Below are positions 18,701-26,333 of a stretch of 64,000 nt of DNA, piece by piece. The stretch comes from an uncultured Collinsella sp. (GTDB lineage: Bacteria; Actinomycetota; Coriobacteriia; Coriobacteriales; Coriobacteriaceae). Within the stretch, counting starts at the first letter, position 1. The number at the start of each line of letters is the position of its first letter. The stretch spans positions 186,001-250,000 of the forward strand of contig URPK01000001.1 in assembly GCA_900549715.1 (NCBI GenBank), in the 5' to 3' direction. Below the pieces are notes generated by a model, which was given only the letters and a program-made list of their open reading frames with translations, did not search any database and was not told where the DNA came from. The translations under genes and the position numbers were made by a program.

Positions 18701-19418
18701 CGGCGAGCTGCCACTTACCGAGGAGGCAACGGCACGCCTGACTGCACTTTCCGAGTTCCAGGACCTGGGCAGCGGCATGCGCATCGCCATGCGCGACCTG
18801 GAGATCCGCGGCGCCGGCTCGCTTATGGGCGCCGAGCAGCACGGCAACCTGTCGAGCGTGGGCTTTGACCTGTTTACGCAGATGCTGGGCCAGGCCGTGG
18901 CAGAGGCACGCGGTGACGACGATGCCGGCGTGGAGGCGACGAGCGTGGGCATTAACCTGCCGGCCGACTACTTCTTGTCCGAGGAGTACCTGCCGGCGGT
19001 GGATCAGCGCGTGCTCGTGTACCGTAAGCTCGCAGCGGCCGAGGACCTGGAGAGCATCGATGAGGTGCAGGAAGAGACCGAGGCCGCGCATGGCGAGCTG
19101 CCGTTGGCGGGACTCAACCTGTTCAACCGCGCGCGCATCCGTATTCGCGGCGAGCGCCTGGGGCTCGAGAGCGTCACGCTCAGCGGTGGGCGTATCACGT
19201 TTTTGGGCGTCGACGTGCCCAAGAAGGTGGCCTTTGAACTAAAGACCCGCTATGGCGCGGTGAACTTTCCCAAGAGCCGCAAGCTGTCGGTGCCCTACAA
19301 GGCGGGCGCCGGTGTGGGCAGCGGCCTGGGCCGCGGTCTCGACGCCAACGACGAGGCCGGTCCCGTGGCAGCAGCCCTCATGCTGCTGCAGCAGCTGGGT
19401 GCGAGCGACGACGACTAA
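15786..19418 (+). CDS. mfd: Transcription-repair coupling factor Mfd
   Basis: A 1210-residue translocase that removes stalled RNA polymerase from lesions and recruits UvrA. The domains follow the standard order. A UvrB-like N-terminal region comes first. The CarD-like RNA-polymerase-interaction domain begins near residue 530 (KPGDYVVHATHGIA). The RecG-like motor has Walker A GDVGFGKTE near residue 684, the DEEQ box (IIDEEQRFGV) near 782 and motif VI GRVGRS. The C-terminal TRCF domain comes last. A Lys/Ala-rich segment around residues 430-470 is a linker. GGAGG before ATG 15786 sets the start. Confidence 0.97.
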   Translation: MLIHRIAAQLYTAEALQTVEAGLDAGEDVTLAVSQSGRTLMAAAQFARRPRPTVYIVSGEDAADRAARSLAAYVGLAHVCRFPERKDYPWREQAPDDAVVAQRCEALGRIVRGDNCIMVASARALLRCVPPVESHYWESTTFAVGEEIPFDEVPHRLVGMGYTNAGAADAPGLFRIHGDTVEVFPAQEKAPVRIEFFGDEIDRIRRMVSSTGQTIGNEDSIEIFPCRELALTDEAVHNMHVALYRASQDDSKLAALLEMVDARIVTPELDRFLPVMYGQTVSPLTHVSGKALVVLSEPRSLFDDCLRAYEDIEARAGEAGIDRLDGLYVRAQQLDFGAQQRLNYVSLIRAGGAVTAELKIEQPAIAGSDNRFMTRIQEVVGKRYACVFAIPDRGARESMELTFGDEGITFEESLTAAPENAGVIGDRVRVAAADSADRAARQEAHASIRERKADALNARSLEAGAAQAAAGVAVPTISRGRVTFVDAALPQGVVVPDANLAVFSIADLNARMDANRARSRRKVDITQITFPFKPGDYVVHATHGIALFSEIARQEVGGKERDYFLLEYADGDKLYVPLEQVDRITRYVGPDGDKPRLTRLNTADWTRATNKARKNAKKLAFDLVDLYTRRSSITGIACPPDTPEQIEMEESFPYDETRDQLEAIADIKADMEAPKPMDRLLCGDVGFGKTEVALRAAFKCVDSGRQVMVLCPTTILAQQHYETFFERFAPFGLEVEVLSRFRTPAQQKRALKAFAEGAIDVLIGTHRLLSADVNPKNLGLVIIDEEQRFGVQHKEQLKNLREQIDVLTLSATPIPRTMQMATSGVRDMSLITTPPTGRRPVIVHVGEYDPDVVSAAIRLEVGRGGQVYYVSNRVKTIDDAVARVHEAAPEARVGVAHGKMSPREVEDVMIEFATKKIDVLIATTIVESGIDNATANTLIIEDSQRLGLAQLYQLKGRVGRSATQAYAYFMFPGELPLTEEATARLTALSEFQDLGSGMRIAMRDLEIRGAGSLMGAEQHGNLSSVGFDLFTQMLGQAVAEARGDDDAGVEATSVGINLPADYFLSEEYLPAVDQRVLVYRKLAAAEDLESIDEVQEETEAAHGELPLAGLNLFNRARIRIRGERLGLESVTLSGGRITFLGVDVPKKVAFELKTRYGAVNFPKSRKLSVPYKAGAGVGSGLGRGLDANDEAGPVAAALMLLQQLGASDDD

Positions 19419-19552
19419 CGGGTCGACGCTGCAAACGCCCCATTTGGGCAATCTGGCCCTCACTCGTCGGTCGCGTACGCAAGTACGCTTCCCTCCTCCT
19501 TCGGGTCACCTTGCCACAAATGGGACGTTTTCGCTCACTTATGCTCAACCTG
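19419..19552. repeat. Stop-codon-adjacent structured repeat, copy 1
   Basis: It starts directly after the mfd stop codon. It shares with 24701-24855 and 33212-33420 the pieces TCGACGCTGC, GGCAATCTG, GTCGGTCGCGTAC, AGTACGCTTCCCTCCTC, CACCTTGC and TTATGCTCAACCTG, in that order. The arms AACGCCCCATTTG (19434) and CAAATGGGACGTT (19517) enclose the element. Confidence 0.85.
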
Positions 19553-19637
19553 TAAGGGTATTTATGGGACAAAAACTACTGATAACTTTGCCCCACCATG
19601 TTGCAGGTTGAAAACCTCGCCCCATCGAAAGGAAAGC

Positions 19638-20501
19638 ATGTTCGGATACATCTACAAGAAAGATGCCGCTGCCATCGCGGTTGTCCTGTGCCTTTGTCTG
19701 GGCGTGGGCAGCTTCTTCGATTACCAGATCTCGAGCGCGCTGTTCAACATCGCCAGCATGTACGGCCGCTTTATCGAGGCCGCCGGCGAGCTGCCGTTTG
19801 AGCTGACGGCGAGCGTCGCAGGCGTTATGCTCGTACGCGCGGTGCGTCCCGACTCCAGGGGGAGCAAATGGCTCGCCGTGCTGGGCGTTCTGGTCAACGT
19901 GGGCCTGGTCGGCTACGAGATCGTTTCGTCCCTGCGGGTTGGCGGCAAACTCATCGTGGTTCAGTTGGTGCTGACGTTTGTGCTGGTCATCGCGGCCAAC
20001 CTCATCGCCTATCGCCTTACGCGCACGACCGAGCCCGACGATCTCACGCGCTGGGCGTTGATGGTGCTTGCCGTGTGGGTCGCTCAGGCCATTATCCTCA
20101 ACGTGATCGTCAAGCCGCTGTGGTCGCGCCCGCGCATGCGCGTGATCGAGGTCACGCCGGGGCTCAATTTTCAGCCGTGGTGGGTGATCGGCAACCCCGA
20201 CAAGTGGGCCTATATCGCCGCCGGCGTGATCAAGGACGGCTTTAAGTCGTTTGCGAGCGGACACACGGCGCACGCGGCGATCGGCCTTATGCTCGCCGGG
20301 CTTCCCGCGGCGGCCTTTAAGGAAAAGCCGTCGCGCCGCCGCGTGGTCTTTTGGGTCGCCGCTGTGGTTGCAGCGCTCGTCGCCTTTGGTCGCATCGTGA
20401 TCGGCGCACACTTTTTGAGTGACGTGAGCTGCGGCTTTGCCTTGGTGCTGGCGCTCGAGTGCCTTGCCGCGCGCATTGCCTATCCGGGCGGCGTACAATA
20501 G
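19638..20501 (+). CDS. PAP2-family membrane phosphatase
   Basis: A 287-residue integral membrane protein with about six to seven hydrophobic segments. The three PAP2 motifs are present in order: KPLWSRPR near residue 161, FASGHTAH near 208 and the GRIVIGAHFLSD block with its histidine and aspartate near 255-265. The family dephosphorylates lipid phosphates such as undecaprenyl pyrophosphate or phosphatidate at the outer face of the membrane. CGAAAGGAAAGC before ATG 19638 fixes the start. The exact lipid substrate is not determined. Confidence 0.85.
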   Translation: MFGYIYKKDAAAIAVVLCLCLGVGSFFDYQISSALFNIASMYGRFIEAAGELPFELTASVAGVMLVRAVRPDSRGSKWLAVLGVLVNVGLVGYEIVSSLRVGGKLIVVQLVLTFVLVIAANLIAYRLTRTTEPDDLTRWALMVLAVWVAQAIILNVIVKPLWSRPRMRVIEVTPGLNFQPWWVIGNPDKWAYIAAGVIKDGFKSFASGHTAHAAIGLMLAGLPAAAFKEKPSRRRVVFWVAAVVAALVAFGRIVIGAHFLSDVSCGFALVLALECLAARIAYPGGVQ

Positions 20502-20546
20502 CCCCATCTGAATCATCGGGCTCGTGCCCGGCTAGAGAGGATTACC

Positions 20547-21572
20547 ATGCTCGCGTTCAACAATGACTATTCTCACGGCGCACATCCGGCAGTGCTGCAG
20601 GCGCTCGTCGACACCAATATGGAGCCGCAGCCCGGCTACGGTACCGATGCACACACCGAGCGTGCCAAGCAGCTCATTCGTGAGGCCTGTCAGGTACCCG
20701 ATGCCGACGTGTTTTTTCTGGTGGGCGGCACACAGGCCAACGCGACGGTGATTGACATGCTGCTTGCGCCCTACGAGGGCGTCGTTGCAGCCGAGACCGG
20801 CCACGTTGCCTGCCACGAGGCGGGTGCCATCGAGTTTGGCGGCCACAAGGTGCTTACCATTCCCGGCTACGAGGGCAAGATGCATGCCGAGGATCTCGAC
20901 AGCTATATCCAGGTGTTTTACGAAAACGAGAGCTACGAGCACACGGTGTTCCCAGGTGCCGTGTACGTGAGCCTATCGACCGAGTACGGCACGCTGTACT
21001 CCGCCGCCGAGCTTGCGGCGATTCATGCGGTGTGCCAGAAGCGCCAGATTCCGCTGTTTGTGGATGGCGCCCGTCTGGCCTATGCGCTGGCGGCCGATGA
21101 GTGCGACATTACCCTGCCCGAGCTGGCGCAGCTGTGCGACGTGTTCTACATTGGCGGCACCAAGTGCGGCGCGCTTTGCGGCGAGGCCGTGGTGTTTTGC
21201 GGCATGCACGCTCCGGCACACCCCATTCCGCGCATTAAGCAGCACGGAGCGCTGCTGGCCAAGGGCCGTCTGACGGGCGTTCAGTTTGAGGCGCTCTTTA
21301 CCGACGGCCTGTATTTTGAGATTGGCCGCCAGGCGATTGAGACGGCGCAGGCGCTTCGTCGCGTGCTGCATGAGCGCGGCTACCAGTTCTTCTTGGAGAC
21401 GCCCACCAACCAGCAGTTTGTGATTTTGCCCAACGAGGACATGGCCCGCATTCGCGAGCATGCTTCGATCGAGTACTGGGAAAAGTACGACGAGACCCAC
21501 ACCGTGGTGCGCTTTTGCACCAGCTGGGCCACGACACAGGAGGACATCGACGCGCTGGCGGCTGTCCTGTAG
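20547..21572 (+). CDS. Low-specificity L-threonine aldolase-like PLP enzyme
   Basis: A 341-residue fold-type I pyridoxal-phosphate enzyme of the beta-eliminating lyase/threonine aldolase group, which splits L-threonine to glycine and acetaldehyde. Visible features are NDYSHGAHP at the N-terminus, the cofactor-binding GGTQANAT near residue 60, LFVDGARLAYAL near 170 and the Schiff-base lysine in GGTKCGALCG near 201. The length matches the family. A GAGAGGATTACC ribosome site precedes the ATG. A strong terminator follows. Confidence 0.88.
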   Translation: MLAFNNDYSHGAHPAVLQALVDTNMEPQPGYGTDAHTERAKQLIREACQVPDADVFFLVGGTQANATVIDMLLAPYEGVVAAETGHVACHEAGAIEFGGHKVLTIPGYEGKMHAEDLDSYIQVFYENESYEHTVFPGAVYVSLSTEYGTLYSAAELAAIHAVCQKRQIPLFVDGARLAYALAADECDITLPELAQLCDVFYIGGTKCGALCGEAVVFCGMHAPAHPIPRIKQHGALLAKGRLTGVQFEALFTDGLYFEIGRQAIETAQALRRVLHERGYQFFLETPTNQQFVILPNEDMARIREHASIEYWEKYDETHTVVRFCTSWATTQEDIDALAAVL

Positions 21573-21590
21573 GTTGATGTAATGACGAGG

Positions 21591-21634
21591 GGCCGCCTTG
21601 CGCCTGGGTTTGGCGCAAGGCGGCCTTTGCTTTT
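21591..21634 (+). terminator. Rho-independent terminator
   Basis: A perfect 14-base stem (GGCCGCCTTGCGCC with GGCGCAAGGCGGCC) around TGGGTTT is followed by TTTGCTTTT. Confidence 0.93.
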
Positions 21635-21646
21635 GAGAGGGGCTGT

Positions 21647-22237
21647 ATGGCCAAGATGTCCGAGCCGACGATTCGCCTGGCGACGCCCGATGATGCGCCG
21701 GCATTGCTTGCCATCTATGAGCCGTATGTGCGCCAGACGGCGATTACCTGCGAATACGAGGTGCCGAGCGTTGAGGAGTTCGCCGGGCGCATCGAGCGCA
21801 CGCTCAAGCGCTATCCGTATCTGGTGATGGAGCTGGACGGGCGTCCGGTAGGTTATGCCTATGTGAGTCCGCTCAACAGCCGCGAGGCCTATGACTGGTC
21901 GGTTGAGACCTCGATCTACCTGGCGCGCGATGTGCGCCACGGCGGGCTGGGCCGCAAGCTGCACGATGCGCTCAAGCAATGCCTGGTCGCGATGGGCATC
22001 ACCAACATGTGCGCGCTCATTGCCGTGCCGCACGACAATGACGACGAGTATCTGACGCACAACAGTCAGGATTTCCATGCCCATATGGGCTACCGTTTGG
22101 TGGGCGCCTTCGATCGCTGCGCCCAAAAGTTCGGCCGCTGGTACGACATGTGCTGGATGGAGCTGGTCCTAGCCGAGCGCACACCCAACCAACCCAAGCC
22201 GACCTGGTTCCCCGACCTCCCCAAACCTGCCATTTAG
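21647..22237 (+). CDS. GNAT-family N-acetyltransferase
   Basis: A 196-residue acetyltransferase resembling phosphinothricin/methionine-sulfone acetyltransferases. It has the family's N-terminal IRLATPDDAPALLAIYEPYV and the acetyl-CoA site around VRHGGLGRKLHDAL. It then has NSQDFHAHMGYRLVGAF, equivalent to the usual NxxSxxxHxKxGF block. It transfers an acetyl group from acetyl-CoA to a small amine, but the acceptor is unknown. GAGAGGGG before ATG 21647 sets the start. The stop codon lies inside the structured repeat that follows. Confidence 0.83.
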   Translation: MAKMSEPTIRLATPDDAPALLAIYEPYVRQTAITCEYEVPSVEEFAGRIERTLKRYPYLVMELDGRPVGYAYVSPLNSREAYDWSVETSIYLARDVRHGGLGRKLHDALKQCLVAMGITNMCALIAVPHDNDDEYLTHNSQDFHAHMGYRLVGAFDRCAQKFGRWYDMCWMELVLAERTPNQPKPTWFPDLPKPAI

Positions 22238-22411
22238 GGACAGGTTTATTTTGGCAGGTTTTATCTGGGCAAACGTTGCAAGCCGCTGCGAAGGATGCGG
22301 ATACCTTCGCGGCGGCTTTTGTTTTGGGTGTGTATGACCAAGGCGATTGACCTGCGGATGCAGCAAAGCTCCAGATAAAACCGACCAAACTAGACCTGTC
22401 CCTTTTTGGCA
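22236..22411. repeat. GGGACAGG-type structured repeat, full copy
   Basis: It begins within the GNAT stop codon. A left arm reading AGGGACAGGTTT...GGCAGGTTTTATCTGG pairs with a right arm (22371-22411) reading CCAGATAAAACC...CCTGTCCCTTTTTGG. Between them is a second hairpin around GCCGC...GCGGC at 22283-22318. Single arms recur at 30221, 32357 and 40604. Confidence 0.8.
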
Positions 22412-22506
22412 GGTTTTTGGCTGTCTTGTGGCATCAAATCGCCGCAAGAAGCACGGCGTTCGTATGCTATTTTGACCTGAATCGTCCCCTCGGGACGCCT
22501 TGCGAG

Positions 22507-22629
22507 CTAAGTGAGTAGACTTTTTGGCGCAGGGCGAGCACAAAGCGCATCTGCCTTACTAAAACCGCAGGTCACAGAGATGGCTGTTTTGGGTGTGCTC
22601 GGCAGATCGCGAAAAGTCTACTCACTTAG
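22507..22629. repeat. 123-bp MITE-like element, copy 1
   Basis: The ends are perfect terminal inverted repeats, CTAAGTGAGTAGACTTTT and AAAAGTCTACTCACTTAG. The element is nearly identical, and equal in length, to the one at 31004-31126. It has no coding capacity. It lies in the 540-base non-coding stretch between the GNAT gene and the convergent GntR gene. Confidence 0.92.
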
Positions 22630-22780
22630 GTTTACGGTGCTGGATATTCTGGACAGGAACAGTTGAGCTTGGACGGCGTGCGTTGCCAGGCGATGCTGGC
22701 ATTTGCGCCATGCTGGTTTGAGATTTTATAAAAACCGCAGGTAAAACGTATATTAGGTGCATTTTGCCTGGTTTGGCGCG

Positions 22781-23503
22781 CTAGCCGATGGGCTCGGTGT
22801 ATTTGGCGCGGTCGGTGCGTTGGATGCGCTTGGAGATGTGCAGCGGGCGGCCGTCGGTGTCGTAGACGTAGTCGGTGATCAGGATCAGCGCCTGCCCGCG
22901 CTCGACGTTGAGCAAAAACGCCTCGTTTTGCGAGGCATAGCACACCTCAAAGGTCTTGTGCCCCTGTGCCGGCGCGCGATGGAATTCTTGGCGCAGCGTG
23001 GCGTAGAGCGAACCGTTGATATCGCGGTCGATGAGTGCCTCGAAGCTTGGCGGCAGATAGGTGGTCTCCAGGCACAGCGGCGCATCGTCCAGATAACGCA
23101 GACGGACAAGTTTGACGAGCTTGCTGCCCACGGCGGCATCAAAGAACTTAGCTATGCTGCCGGCCGCCTTGGCAAAGCCCGAGTCCACGGTGCGCGTGGT
23201 GGGCTTCATGCCCTGGCCTTCGACCTGCTTGGTATAGCTCGAAAACATCAGGTTGTTCTCGTGGAGCGCGGGCGTGTCGGCCACAAAGGCGCCACGCCCG
23301 CGCTCGGTGCGCACCAGGCCCTCATCAACGAGCACCTTAAGGGCGTGGCGCACGGTGCTGCGCGACAGACCCGATTCGTCCATGAGTTCCATCTCGGACG
23401 GCAGCTTGTCTTCGCGTGCGTAGGTGCCGGCGGCGATGCGGTCACGCAGCGTACCCGCCAGACGCTCGTATTGGGCCAAGTTCTTTTTTGACGAAGTGCT
23501 CAT
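22781..23503 (-). CDS. GntR/HutC-family regulator with UTRA domain
   Basis: A 240-residue repressor. An N-terminal winged helix (about 10-75) has the GntR hallmarks LPSEMELMDESGLSRSTVRHAL and RTERGRGAFVA. A C-terminal UTRA ligand-binding domain (about 95-235) follows. UTRA regulators typically sense phosphorylated sugars. It is divergent from the SIS deglycase at 23709, and both promoters share a region with repeated 18-base motifs, so it probably controls itself and the PTS/deglycase locus. The ligand is likely the PTS product or a deglycase product, by inference. Confidence 0.9.
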   Translation of the reverse strand: MSTSSKKNLAQYERLAGTLRDRIAAGTYAREDKLPSEMELMDESGLSRSTVRHALKVLVDEGLVRTERGRGAFVADTPALHENNLMFSSYTKQVEGQGMKPTTRTVDSGFAKAAGSIAKFFDAAVGSKLVKLVRLRYLDDAPLCLETTYLPPSFEALIDRDINGSLYATLRQEFHRAPAQGHKTFEVCYASQNEAFLLNVERGQALILITDYVYDTDGRPLHISKRIQRTDRAKYTEPIG

Positions 23504-23708
23504 GCGAATAACCTGTATCTAACTTATATGCTTACTGAACCAAGCATGTATCCAACATGACAACAAAACCGCTGGTAATGGATTGCCGAAAACTTTACCA
23601 GCAAATTTTCTAAGACAAATATAGCATACAACTAGTCGACATAACCAAAACATGTATGTAACTTGTATGCCATCGAGAGCATCAAACGAGAAGAAAGGCT
23701 GATGCACG
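23504..23708. promoter_or_regulatory. Divergent promoter region with repeated operator-like sites
   Basis: TGTATCTAACTTATATGC at 23514 and TGTATGTAACTTGTATGC at 23653 differ at only two of 18 positions, one next to each gene start. A degenerate third site (TGTATCCAACATG) lies at 23547. The region is AT-rich compared with its neighbours. These are good candidates for operators of the GntR protein at 22781. Confidence 0.65.
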
Positions 23709-24701
23709 ATGACTACTCAGGAACAGGTTAAGGACGTCGTCTCCCAGGTTTTGGCTGACAAGGCGGACAAGGGCGGCATCAAGCGCGTCGTGTGGATCGG
23801 CGCTGGCGGATCCAACGGCGGCAACTATCCTGCCCAGTACTTTATGGAGCACGAGGCCACGCAGGTCGTGAGCTCCAGCTACACCAGCAACGAGTTCGTG
23901 CACGCCACCCCGGCCTACGTCAACGAGAACACCCTGGCCGTCGTCGTGTCCATGCGCGGCACCAAAGAGACCATCGTCGCCGCCCAGGTCGCCAAGGATC
24001 ACGGCGCCAGCACCATCGCCATCTATGTCGACGAGTCCGGCCTCACCGAAGTCTGCGACTACAAGATCCAGTATGACAGCCTGGCCGTCGATGAGTCCTG
24101 CATGGGCCGCACCAACTCCGCCGTCGTGACCATGATCGCCATGGAGCTTACGCAGCAGACCGAGGGCTATGCCGAGTACGAGACCGCTATGGCCGCCTTC
24201 GACCTGGTCGATCCCATCTATCGCAAGGCCGTCGAGTACACCCGTCCGCTCGCTGCCAAGTGGGCCGAGCAGAACGCCGACAAGCCCTGCATCAACGTCA
24301 TGGCTCAGGGTCCGCTCTTTGGCGCCGCCTATGTCTTTAGCATCTGCAACGTGCAGGAGATGCTGCAGATCGACTCCTGCACCATCAACACCTGCGACTT
24401 CTTTCACGGCCCCTTCGAGATCCTGGACAAGCGCACCTCGCTGTTCCAGCTCATCAGCGTCGGCCGCAGCCGCTGCAACGACGAGCGCGGCATCCGCTTT
24501 GTCAACCAGTACGGTGGCAAGCGCGTCTATCAGCTCGACGCCAAGGAGCTCGGCCTCAACGACATCAAGGACAGCGTGAGCGAGTACTTCAACCACCTGA
24601 TCTTTGCCCCGATCCTCAACAACGTGTACATGCGTGCACTCTCTGCCGTTACCCACAAGGACTACATGACGCGCCGCTACATGTGGAAGCTGGACTACTA
24701 G
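23709..24701 (+). CDS. SIS-domain sugar-amine 6-phosphate deglycase-like protein
   Basis: A 330-residue protein with two SIS domains, of the FrlB/GfrF/FraB/GlmS-isomerase group. The phosphosugar-binding start is WIGAGGSNGG near residues 29-38. The catalytic pair expected from FraB and GlmS is present as E217 (QEM) and H233 (FFHGPFE), exactly 16 apart. The residue three before that histidine is Asp here (CDFFHGPFE), whereas the paralogs at 29135 and 36477 have Glu. These enzymes split fructoselysine- or glucoselysine-6-phosphate into sugar phosphate and the amine. The divergent GntR gene and downstream PTS genes support that role. The exact substrate is unknown. Confidence 0.82.
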   Translation: MTTQEQVKDVVSQVLADKADKGGIKRVVWIGAGGSNGGNYPAQYFMEHEATQVVSSSYTSNEFVHATPAYVNENTLAVVVSMRGTKETIVAAQVAKDHGASTIAIYVDESGLTEVCDYKIQYDSLAVDESCMGRTNSAVVTMIAMELTQQTEGYAEYETAMAAFDLVDPIYRKAVEYTRPLAAKWAEQNADKPCINVMAQGPLFGAAYVFSICNVQEMLQIDSCTINTCDFFHGPFEILDKRTSLFQLISVGRSRCNDERGIRFVNQYGGKRVYQLDAKELGLNDIKDSVSEYFNHLIFAPILNNVYMRALSAVTHKDYMTRRYMWKLDY

Positions 24702-24855
24702 TTACGCCGTTCTACCGAACGGCGTAACGGCTCGACGCTGCGCGCCCGGCATTTGGCCAATCTGCCGTTCAATTTCAAAGGCGCGACCAGAAGGTCAGCG
24801 CCTTTTCATTTCACGGCACCTTGGCTCAAATGACGGGCGCTCGCTGACGTTGCCA
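24701..24855. repeat. Stop-codon-adjacent structured repeat, copy 2
   Basis: The hairpin GTTACGCCGTTC-TACC-GAACGGCGTAAC starts on the last base of the SIS stop codon. It is followed by GGCTCGACGCTGC and a divergent form of the element seen at 19419 and 33212. The outer arms are GCGCCCGGCATTTGG and the complementary CAAATGACGGGCGC. The leading hairpin could also terminate transcription of the SIS gene. Confidence 0.75.
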
Positions 24856-24898
24856 AAACGTCGGCGTCGTCGTGTTTGTTAAGGGGTTGGTGCATTGG

Positions 24899-24941
24899 GG
24901 CCAGGTTCATATGCACCAAGTTGGTGCATATGAACCTGGCC
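24899..24941. repeat. Perfect 43-base palindrome
   Basis: Two 21-base arms flank a single central G. The left arm runs GGCCAGGTTCATATGCACCA and one more base. Nothing else is recognisable between it and the promoter of the EamA gene. Confidence 0.9.
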
Positions 24942-25011
24942 TCTTTGCACTAATGGGTTGTAGCGGAAAAGCAGATTTTCCCGTCTGCCGATTTGTGCCT
25001 TGAAAAATGTA

Positions 25012-25027
25012 TATAACGACTATAACG
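25012..25027 (+). promoter_or_regulatory. Direct TATAACG repeat before the EamA gene
   Basis: TATAACG occurs at 25012 and 25021. The same word or its complement occurs at the promoters of the PTS genes at 26334 and 47012 and of the GntR gene at 32492, so it may be an operator half-site. Confidence 0.35.
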
Positions 25028-25067
25028 TAGTGTGAAACATATTGGAAACAATACCGAGGAGGCTGCG

Positions 25068-26150
25068 TTGAAGAAAAGCAATCTGGGCTATGTGCTGGTG
25101 CTGATCGCCGCGCTTATGTGGGGCAGCATCGGAATCTTTGTAAACGGCATCTCGGCCATGGGCGTTACGTCCCAGAGTATGGCTGCCTTTCGCTTGTTGT
25201 CGGGTGCCGTCTTAATGGCTCCGGTCTTGGCATTCATGGGTTGCCAGGGAGGTGCTCGTGAGGGAAAGGCATCGGGTCCCCTGGCACTGTTCAAGGCAAG
25301 CCCTAAAGAGCTTGTTCCCTGCGCGCTTGTCGGTATCGTCGGTTTGGCCGCCGCCAACACCTGCTATTACGAGTGCATGGGCGAGGTGGGCATGTCCACG
25401 GCCTCGGTGCTGCTCTACACCTCGCCGGTGTTTGGCGTCATGCTCGGCCGCGTGCTTTATCGCGAGGACGTGACCCCCAACAAGCTCGTTGCCATTGTCT
25501 TTAACATCGTTGGCTGCGTGCTTGCAGTGACCAATGGCGACCTTTCCGGTTTTCATTTTTCGGTTTGGGGCGTCACGTCGGGCGTGATTGCAGGCCTTTG
25601 TGGTGCGTCGCTCGCGGTGTTTAGCCGAATAGCAACCAAGACGGTCCACCCGCTGGCTGTCACGTTTTGGGGCTTTGTTTTTGGCGGTGCGGTTATGGCG
25701 GCTATCGCGGCTCCGTGGCCGGATGTCGCCGCGGCAATGTCGCCACAGCTGCTGCTGCTGTTCCTTGGCTTTGGACTCATCCCCACAGCCGTGGCTTACA
25801 TCTTATATATGCAGGGCCTGTCCATGGGGCTCGAGACGTCGAAAGTTCCCGTCGTAATGTCATTCGAGACAGTCGTCACCGTACTGCTGGGCATTGGTGT
25901 CTACGCCGAGCCCGCCGGTGCGATCAAAGTCCTGGGCATCGTGCTGGTGCTCGCGTCTATCCTGATTATGAACACCGACTTCTCCAAGCTGCGCAACAGC
26001 GTCATTGCCAAACGTATTGTCGAGAGCATGACCTTTAAGCCCAACGCGTGGTGGACCGAAAAATCTCAGGACATGGATCTGTTTAAGGAACGCACCGGCA
26101 TCGCGCTGGAGCCCACCGTGCAGGAAAGCCCCTGGTACTTCGTGCGATAA
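25068..26150 (+). CDS. EamA-family (DMT) transporter
   Basis: A 360-residue integral membrane protein with ten hydrophobic segments in two EamA repeats. The first begins at GYVLVLIAALMWGSIGIFV, the second at VTSGVIAGLCGASLAVFSR. A soluble C-terminal tail of about 50 residues is unusual for the family. TTG 25068 is chosen as start because GAGGAGG lies just upstream; a GTG at 25032 has no such site. DMT carriers export or import small metabolites such as amino acids. Its place between a deglycase and the PTS genes suggests it handles a product such as the released amino acid, but this is inference. Confidence 0.82.
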   Translation: MKKSNLGYVLVLIAALMWGSIGIFVNGISAMGVTSQSMAAFRLLSGAVLMAPVLAFMGCQGGAREGKASGPLALFKASPKELVPCALVGIVGLAAANTCYYECMGEVGMSTASVLLYTSPVFGVMLGRVLYREDVTPNKLVAIVFNIVGCVLAVTNGDLSGFHFSVWGVTSGVIAGLCGASLAVFSRIATKTVHPLAVTFWGFVFGGAVMAAIAAPWPDVAAAMSPQLLLLFLGFGLIPTAVAYILYMQGLSMGLETSKVPVVMSFETVVTVLLGIGVYAEPAGAIKVLGIVLVLASILIMNTDFSKLRNSVIAKRIVESMTFKPNAWWTEKSQDMDLFKERTGIALEPTVQESPWYFVR

Positions 26151-26298
26151 GGGATTGCGCACGGCGTCCGACCTGGGATTATCCAGCCAGCGCCGGCCTA
26201 CCCAGCCCCAACGTTTCAAGTACGTTAAACCCGTCAACGGTCGATTTTCACCCGCGAACGGTCTTTTTACTAATTAGCAATATAAGCAACGTATAAGA

Positions 26299-26317
26299 CG
26301 TTATAATGACCATAACG
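26299..26317 (+). promoter_or_regulatory. Promoter -10 and operator-like inverted repeat
   Basis: TATAAT at 26302 lies inside the inverted repeat CGTTAT-N7-ATAACG, 17 bases before the EIIAB start. A clear -35 at ideal spacing is not seen, which is compatible with activator dependence. Confidence 0.5.
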
Positions 26318-26333
26318 AAAAGGAGGAGGCAAG

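Noticed and set aside
17022..19091. A 689-residue open frame on the minus strand inside mfd
   Set aside because: It mirrors a confident Mfd gene, is rich in His/Arg/Leu as expected for an antisense shadow, and has no known motif.
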